34,887 nucleotides of DNA from a virus: positions 1 through 34,887 of IMG/VR virus record IMGVR_UViG_3300042691_049967, one strand, 5' to 3'. Below, piece by piece: positions 25,551-33,800 of the stretch. The notes below the pieces were generated by a model that saw only the letters and a program-made list of their open reading frames with translations, did not search any database and had not been told where the DNA came from. Numbering within the stretch: the first letter of the stretch is position 1; the number at the start of each line of letters is the position of its first letter. The position numbers and the translations under genes were made by a program.

Positions 25551-27724
25551 TGAACTCCATTGGAAAAGAATACGACTTTCTTGTATCAAAACGCAAGAAT
25601 AGAAAAAATAGGCGCAAAATAAAAGGTAGGAATACTGACGCCTGGGAAAAACTACGCGAGCGTGGCGTAATGGGGATTGATACTCTTGGTGATGGAAGTC
25701 TTGTTTCTGCTCCAATAGCTGGAAAAGCTTTGCCGAGAATAGGAAGAAGGATTTTTAGACGGGCTGCAAATTTTGACCCAAATCCAGTTGATGCTGATAA
25801 GGACAAAGTTGTCCAAGAAGGTACTGAGTTTGAGAGACCAGCACCTGTAAGCCAATTACAGCCAAAACGCCAAGTTTATGAAAACAAGACACCTTGGGGT
25901 GGGGCAAAAAATCTCATAAAAGAACAAAGAAGGCAAACAAAAAAATTTCAATCTTGGGCAACGGCAAAAGACTGGAAGCGCTTTCATAAAGAGCACTTTG
26001 ACTGGTGGACATTCCCAATTGATAGAGGAAGTGCTGCATACGGGTATGAATTCACACCCCCACAAGAAGAACTTGAAAAACTCAAAAACAATATTCCATA
26101 TCTAGATTCACTTAGAAGAGCTGCTTCTTTGTACCTCCGCTCAATGGCTTGGGATATGGGTGCTGGAGACTGGATTGATAACCCAGATTTTGATAGAGGA
26201 CAAGAACCACTTGTGAATATCAACCAAGCAAGACTATTTAAAATCGGCAGGTCAATGCAGATTCACGGTCTAAGCAACGAGTTCATCTCTGTACGCAGAA
26301 TGGTGCAATCACTTAGAGATGCTGGCGCAAAAGTGGGAAACGATGAGTATTGGGATAACCCACATGCCTACAAATACGCCCCCCTAAACCCAATCAATTC
26401 AGTGATGCAACAAGCTTTGCCTAATCCAGAATCACCAACGTCTGGAAACGCAATATCTGGATATATGGGGATGAGCTTTAACCCAAAAGTGTTCAGCAGT
26501 ATTGATGGTGGACCTCAGAGATTTGGTCTAGAAAACGAACCAGAATTTAGGAAAAAATACGATGATATGGATGCTGCTGTTGAGGCGGGTTATAACAAGT
26601 ACATGGATAGAAAAAAGGCAGAAGGTGGCGGAACTGTAAAGAATGTAAAAGACGCTATTCGTTATATGATTCTTAATTCCGAAATTGAAAGTTTTTTCTG
26701 GAAAGATGATTTAACAAGAGAGGAACATGCGGCCTTTCTTGAAAGCGGAACGCTTATGCCGAAAACGAACAGCGGTACTGGGAAAAAGCTCCGCGTTTAC
26801 CCTGCTTCAATTGGTGAAAGAAAGAAAGAACGCTCAGGAGTAACAAAAGAGTGGTACAAGGTTGCTCCACTTTTTGAGAGATACCTTGGGTGGATTGGCG
26901 CAACAAAATCTGGATATCCAGCAATATATGACTTATCGCAAGCACTAACCCAGAGTTCTAGTACTGGCAAAAGGGATGATGTAACAACAGCTAACTTAAT
27001 TCAGCAAATGCTTGGGGTGGTTGATAAGTATATAAATCCAACAAACTACACTAAAGCTTTTGAAGAGTGGATTAGAAATCCCCGAATTGTAGCAAAAGAT
27101 AAAAATGGAAAAATTGTTGGAGTTCGACTAGCATTTAACAATGACAGAGAAGAGCTTGTAAAAGAGTTTGATAGAAGAATATCTTTAATTAAAGATAATC
27201 TTGCTGAAATATTTTCTGTAGATAGGTCTCAATTTGACAGAGAGCTACCACCAGACCTATCTGCTAGGAAGTACATAGATGACACTCCGCAACGTATTAG
27301 AGAACAGATAATCCAGCAACTCAATAATGCTATGAGCGGAGATAATTTTAAGCTTGCTACAAATCTGAAGCAAATAGCAGATATAGTTTCGGATAGACTT
27401 GACAGCCTTGGCCTCAATGAAAAAGAACGCGGTTTTAACGCAGAGGCATTGAAGCAACTCCTAGAGCGAAGCGAAAATCTAGCCCTGATGGCCAACATAA
27501 AGAGACTAAAACCACGTCTTTTTGATTCATCTGTTTTTGACGAAATACCAGCAGACGAACTAGCTATGGCGAGACAGCTGATTGACCTTCACGTCATTGA
27601 GCAATTGCTTGAGGACAAGCCAGTAACTGTCGAATCAGCAAGGCAGCTTATAGGTGATGAATACTTTACTGATGAGTTGCTTTCAGCATTAATCGCAGAA
27701 AGACAAACAGCACCAAATAACTAG
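25550..27724 (+). CDS. Modular protein (724 aa) with acidic Asp-loop module and W-W-T-F-P-I motif domain
   Basis: I start it at ATG 25550, five bases after GGAG (25541-25544) and overlapping the previous stop; an in-frame GTG at 25547 is too close to that site. A basic N-terminus leads to the helix I-G-R-R-I-F-R-R-A-A and F-D-P-N-P-V-D-A-D-K-D-K-V-V-Q-E-G-T, an Asp-rich loop resembling an EF-hand-type calcium site. The same module recurs in the next gene. About 30 residues on is D-W-K-R-F-H-K-E-H-F-D-W-W-T-F-P-I, a block I have seen in small uncharacterised bacterial proteins. A motif variant, I-S-G-Y-M, occurs at 26453-26467. The C-terminal third (after about 26990) is helical, with many charged residues. 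No catalytic function is evident. Confidence 0.75.
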   Translation: MNSIGKEYDFLVSKRKNRKNRRKIKGRNTDAWEKLRERGVMGIDTLGDGSLVSAPIAGKALPRIGRRIFRRAANFDPNPVDADKDKVVQEGTEFERPAPVSQLQPKRQVYENKTPWGGAKNLIKEQRRQTKKFQSWATAKDWKRFHKEHFDWWTFPIDRGSAAYGYEFTPPQEELEKLKNNIPYLDSLRRAASLYLRSMAWDMGAGDWIDNPDFDRGQEPLVNINQARLFKIGRSMQIHGLSNEFISVRRMVQSLRDAGAKVGNDEYWDNPHAYKYAPLNPINSVMQQALPNPESPTSGNAISGYMGMSFNPKVFSSIDGGPQRFGLENEPEFRKKYDDMDAAVEAGYNKYMDRKKAEGGGTVKNVKDAIRYMILNSEIESFFWKDDLTREEHAAFLESGTLMPKTNSGTGKKLRVYPASIGERKKERSGVTKEWYKVAPLFERYLGWIGATKSGYPAIYDLSQALTQSSSTGKRDDVTTANLIQQMLGVVDKYINPTNYTKAFEEWIRNPRIVAKDKNGKIVGVRLAFNNDREELVKEFDRRISLIKDNLAEIFSVDRSQFDRELPPDLSARKYIDDTPQRIREQIIQQLNNAMSGDNFKLATNLKQIADIVSDRLDSLGLNEKERGFNAEALKQLLERSENLALMANIKRLKPRLFDSSVFDEIPADELAMARQLIDLHVIEQLLEDKPVTVESARQLIGDEYFTDELLSALIAERQTAPNN

Positions 27725-27739
27725 GATTTGTTTTAAATA

Positions 27740-27771
27740 TTGACAAGCTTTAGCTCATATAACAATACAAT
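27740..27771 (+). promoter_or_regulatory. Promoter-like elements before the last giant gene
   Basis: The 106-base gap 27725-27830 has TTGACA (27740-27745) and TACAAT (27766-27771), 20 bases apart, in an AT-rich stretch. The same two hexamers occur in the gap at 16044-16080, also with long spacing. GGCTC (27789-27793) and GAGCC (27809-27813) could pair in the leader RNA. AAGGGA (27817-27822) is a good ribosome site eight bases before ATG 27831. The spacing is longer than normal for a sigma-70-type promoter, so this is only a candidate. Confidence 0.35.
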
Positions 27772-27830
27772 GGAGTACTATTTATCAAGGCTCCTGATGA
27801 TGTGGTTTGAGCCAATAAGGGATTTACCTG

Positions 27831-30800
27831 ATGGAACCAACTGACCAAAACGAAAATGTAACAGAATTTGGCGAAAAAGCCATGCTCTCGCAGCGCGTTA
27901 TTCGCGCGACTGACCCTGATACATATTCGGACCCAGAATCAGCACGAGTTCGTGCGCGACAATTAGGGTGCATAGGTATTCGTCGTTACATGAACCGTAA
28001 TGGTGGACAGTCGTGGATGCCTTGCACAAATGAATCAGACTATAGAAAATACTCTGGTCAAGGATACTCTGGTCGTAAATTTAGACGCCAAGAAATTGAT
28101 AGAGCAGTAAGAGATTCAATAGGAAGAAACCACGGTCGTACTTTCCGTGAAAAGAGCGCAAACTACACAAAACCAGAATTGCGTGAACGGCTCAAACAGC
28201 GCATTATGTCTGGTTCAAAAGGTGGTCGCCCCGGTCAATGGTCAGCACGCAAAGCTCAATTACTAGCTATTGCATACAGAAAAGCTGGTGGTGGATACAA
28301 GGGAGGCAAATCAAAGAAGCAACGCTCTTTGGTTCGTTGGGGTAAAGAAAAATGGAGAACATCTGACGGGAAGCCAGCAATACGTGGAGCGGTAACCAGA
28401 AGATACCTTCCTGCTAAAGCTTGGTCAAAGTTATCTCCAGCTCAAAGAGCGGCAACAAATCGCAAAAAGATAACTGGTAGTAAGCGCGGAAGTCAGTTTG
28501 TTCCAAATACCGAGGCAGCTGCTTCTGCTAGAAAACGCGTATCCCGCGGAATGAAACACATTGAGTTCTATGAAGAACTTGAAATAAAAGCAATTGGCTC
28601 AAGAGTCGGTGGAAGAATTGGTCGGGCAATTGCTCCAGGCGGAGATAGTGGACCTCGAGTTGGTAGAACTGCACGCCGTGCAAGAATTGCTGGTCGACTA
28701 GACAACGTTGCATTTGACCCAAATCCAATTGACGCTGACGCCGACTTGCAGGTACAAGAAGGAACTCGCTGGGAAAGAACAATAACTCCACAAGCAAGTC
28801 TTGCTTCAAGACTTGGCCGTGGTGCCGTTCAGATGCCTAGAAGACAACCGAAAGAAACGCGTGTAGAACGAGAAATCGTTCGTGGAAGAAGCAAGCCAGA
28901 AGCCCCCATCCGTCGCGTCCAGAAACCACGTGAAACAGTTGGCAGAGAAGTAACCGCAATCCCAGAAGTACGTAAGCCAATAACAACAACACGTACTCCT
29001 GGAAAACGAACAAAGAAACCAACTGAAGCTGTAGCCAAACCATCTATCCTTCGGTCGGATGAAAGACAAGAAGAAGTACGTAGGTCGTTTGAAGACTTAA
29101 GTTCAGTACTTGACCGTGCTGAAAAAGCTCAAATTTATAAATCTTGGGACGAGGGAAGATACACGGTATCCGAACTTGCTGACCAGTTTGATGTCGTTCA
29201 AGATGAAATCAATTCGGTGATTAAGGACCACAGCAAATATAGAGAATCTTCATACAGGTCTTTCCGTAAAGCAAATCCAAAACTTGCGCTAGCAATTGAT
29301 AAGAAATTTGATAAAACAAAAACCAATATTGAGAATGCAATTCGTGATGGAATCATTCGCAACTGGGACAGCTTGCTGAATTACGCACTGCGCTCACCGG
29401 GCGAGAGGTCAATGAAGGACAAAATTACGAAAGAACTTTTTGGTGCATTCAGTAATGGCGCTGACCCAGACGGTAAAGGAAAACTTGTACTTGGGTATAG
29501 GCGTTCACGAAGAAATGGTGTTGATACTGTAGTAAGAGACATTGCCGACAGAAATGCAATGCCTTCAGATTTCAGTACTTTATACCAGTACAGACAAGTC
29601 GCTCCAACTATTGATTCAAGAGCGATATCTGCTCGAGATATGAACGAACGAGCAACACGAGCTCGCGAATTCAGAAAGTATCAAAGAACAATTGATGCTT
29701 CGAACATGTGGGATACGAGCATTAGCGGTCGCATGGCTGCTGGTCCATCGATGACTCCAGAAGACGAAAACAAATGGCGCATGCAGGAGTGGAAGCGTCA
29801 GCAACTAAAGAAGCTTTCTCTTAATCCAGAAGTCGGAAATGGAAAGTTGCCGGCTCTAGCTGGTCTACTTGGAGAAGGCGACTTGGCTCAAGGCATCAAC
29901 TCAATTGATGAGCTTTCGGAAGATGTAGTCAATAGCGTGTGGGATGAAACACTCCAAGATTTGATGAAAAATGGAATGAGAATTCCTAGCTATCGTGCAA
30001 AAAATGCGCCATTAACACCAAAAGAGCTTGCAATAGCAGCTAACGCAAAAAGGCCACTAGTTTCAGCATTCTTGGATGAAGTAAAGAAACTAAACCCAAA
30101 TGGAAACTTTGCACGTATTGACATCGATTCACTAGGTGATAAAGATGTTGAAGACCTATTTAACACATTTATACTTCCTGAACTCACAAACCCTGATACA
30201 CCTTCAATTCAGGATGTACAAATCGCTGCTGGTCTTCCACAGTCTAGAGAAATGGTTTCACTAGCTGATTCTGTTGCATGGCTTGTTCCAGATAAATTCA
30301 AAGACCTTGAAATACGGACACTAATAGCAAAACAGCAGCTCAAAGATGTTGGGATGAGCGAAGATGACCCCGCATTTGACGAGGCTCTTCAAAGATTGAT
30401 TAATGAAGAGTACGATAACGAAGCTACATCTGGAATCAATGATATTGAGAGCTGGCTGCAAGCTGGAGCACCACCAGTTGCTCGTGGTGGTGGCGGAGGG
30501 AAAACACCACCGCCAATTAATCCATCAACCGGAGAACCATTTGATGAAGATTCTTGGCGCGAACAAATAAACAACCTGGTCAGCAAGTATGAAACCGAAT
30601 CAGACAAAGCACGGCAAGAACTTGAAGAAATACTTGGCCAACTATATGACATTGGTCGGGCACAGGGTTGGATAGATGATTCAAATGAGCCGGGTGGAGA
30701 TGGCGACGATGATGAAAGCTATATGCCAGAAGAAATTGGCGACGGAATGCCAACACCATCAATTGAGGACGAGTTTGGTTATCCAGACACAGACGAAGCT

Positions 30801-33800
30801 TGGGAAACACCGTACATAGATGAAAATGGAAATGAAATTCCATATGATGGTTCAGATACACACCCATTGAATGTCAATCCTGAGACAAATCAACCATACA
30901 ACGTTGAAGAAGACAATCAAATGGATGAAGACCTGTATCGCTTCTTTCTTGACCCAAACAATATGCATGTACGAGAATGGATGGACCTTGACAACACCCA
31001 TACCATTGCGCGTTATGCAAAGCCACCAGCAGAACTAGCAAGGCGTTTTTATCAGGGCGACATAGACGACCCAAATCCAGAAAAGATTGACAAGAGAATT
31101 GACTGGAACAGACTTGTTAACTATATACAGAAAGTATCTCCGCACTTTTTCACAAGAGACAAACAAGGTGAACTTGTAGCTGACCTCGCTGAAATTACTC
31201 GTAGTGGAAATTATGATGGAGCAAGTTTCAACCCAACTCCAGACCCTGACGCAGACCCATCTGGATATCAATTCAGACAGCAATTAAGAGAATTCGTAGA
31301 TGCAAAGCGACAAGAAGAGGCGCAACTTGTTGCCTCTAGTGACCAAACTGGAAAAGCTCGTCGCGCAGCCTTATGGAAGTTGCTTGAAACAGATACATTG
31401 ACACCTGATGAAATTGCTTTTGATGAGCAAATGTTTGATGTCGCAAATGTTAACGCAGCGCTTTCACTCTATGCACTAGAGAACAACATATCAAACAATA
31501 AGCTCAGTAGTCTTCTTAAGGTAGCCAAACAGGCAGCTCCATCAAGAGCGGATGACTATGCAAAACGCCGAGTGGAAAGAATTGCTCAACAATTCATCGA
31601 CCAAGGCAAGTCTTCTAGACAGGCTCTTGCTGAAATTGATAGAGCGATTGAGCACCAGATTGAACTGCGTACAAAAGTAGGAATTGAATACGACAATATG
31701 CGCCGCGAACATATGGCTCTTCGCAATATGGTTACATCGCTATTGATGATGCGTCCAAAGAATCGCAAGCAAACATATAACAGAGATGGAAGCGTGCGTC
31801 GTCGTGGGTGGGACCCTAAGAAAGAATCTGCATCGCGCTATCTAAATCGCATGGCCAGATGGGATAGAGAATTCATTGGTCATATTGACAGAAATGGCAA
31901 CTGGAGACCAGGTGTTGTATCACAGCTTGTTAGTCGTTTGCGCCAACTCGAAATAACCACTGGCGCTGTAGCTGGTGGTGGTGCAACATCGGACATATTT
32001 CAGACAGCAGACCAAAATATTGAGCGCTTGAGAGAGATGCGCGAACTAATTGAAGATGCTAGAGGAGAAGCGAGACGCTTCGGTATTAGCGGTTTTATGA
32101 AATCCGGTGGAGCTGACGCCCGTCTTCTTGGAAGAGCAGAAGAGCGTGCGCGCATGTCGGCTCGTAGAGCAGCAAGTGGACACTTCATATTTGCATCTCC
32201 AAGAAATCTCAAGAGATACGACGATTTTGGTTTGCCAATTTCACGTCAAACACGAATATCCGCATCTGGCTTCAATAAGCGACTATCCACATTGACCGAA
32301 GAAGCGACCAGAAGCAAAAACTTTAAATGGTCTGAAAACAGATTCTTCAATCGTCTTCCAGACAGACTTAAAGACATTGTACGTGGGCTTGATGAAACTC
32401 CGTATACATTCTCGAGTCGTGGATTTAAGACAATGTTCCCAGCAAGAACAGCAAGAAGAGGACAGTCTGTCGGTGCTGGTATGGCGAGACCTGAAGACTA
32501 TGAAGCATTTGAATTACTCCCAGCAAATCCAATTTTTGTCGGTAAGAAAACACAACCAAAACGCAGAACAATATCTGGCGCAATGCGTTTATACACTGAC
32601 CAAATTGGTAACGAGTGGTATGTAACAGACAGAAATGGCGACATCGTAGTTAATACCCCATTTAATTCTCACGATGACGCATTGTTCTATGTTCGTCAAG
32701 TACAACAGGGATTTGAAGATAAGCCAGAATTTCAATTTAATGACACTGTCCGTTTTGCTGCCTACAAAAAACGAATTGACACATACCCATATCACGGCGA
32801 AGGCAGAATTCGCGAAATAGCTAGTCAGATGAATACGGAATGGGTTGAAAATCAAGCTCGTGGACCAAAGAAAACAGCAGCTGACTCAATAATCATGCGC
32901 ATGAATCCAGAAACCGGTGAAAAAGAAGTAGCAATGATTCGCCGAGCATTCCCACCATTCTCTGGAGATAGGGATGTAACTCTCCCAGGCGGATTCGTTG
33001 ACCCAACAGACCTCCCTGATGGAAAGACGCAAATTGATGATGATGTGTTTGTGACTACAGCACTTCGAGAACAACTTGAAGAAGTTGGTATTAAAGAAAG
33101 CGATATCCTAAAACAAGAATTTATTGGTGAGCTTGACGAACCAGATTGGGACCCACGATTCCCAAATGGAATGCGTGTTGGTGGTGTTTATTTTGAAGTA
33201 AAACCAGACACACAGCTAGTAGCTGCCGATGACGCAAAAGCAGCATTCTGGGTACCGATTGAAAAACTTGCAAGAGGCGAACAGGCAGTTGGATTCGGTC
33301 ACGCTGGCTTTATCTCGGCAATGCTTTGGAACGATGACGATTCTGATTTAGCAGACAAAATGGCAATTGTTTCACAATTGGCAAGAAGAAGAAATCAAAG
33401 AATCATTCGTGAAGTTAACCGTCAAAGAGCTTTGCGAAATGCAAATAAACCTAAGAGCGAACAAGTTCCACTATTCCCTAAAGATTTGCCAAATCCAGAT
33501 GCTGGTTATATTCCTGGTGGAAAAGCCGCCGAAGAAAGAGCACGTGCAACATATAGACGGCTAACTGGAAGAATGTCGGGAACACCAGTAGATAATACTG
33601 AATTAAATGACAGAGTTCGATATGCGCTTGTTAATTACTCTGGCGATGGTTTTGGCTTGCTAAATCAAATTCTACGAGAAACAAATGGATTGGTTCTTGA
33701 TAGGAATATGATAAATAATCGCGAAGCATTATTAAACGCCATCAACAACAATGACCCAGCAAGTCTTGCAACAAGAATTGGGATGGGTACAGAAAGCTCG

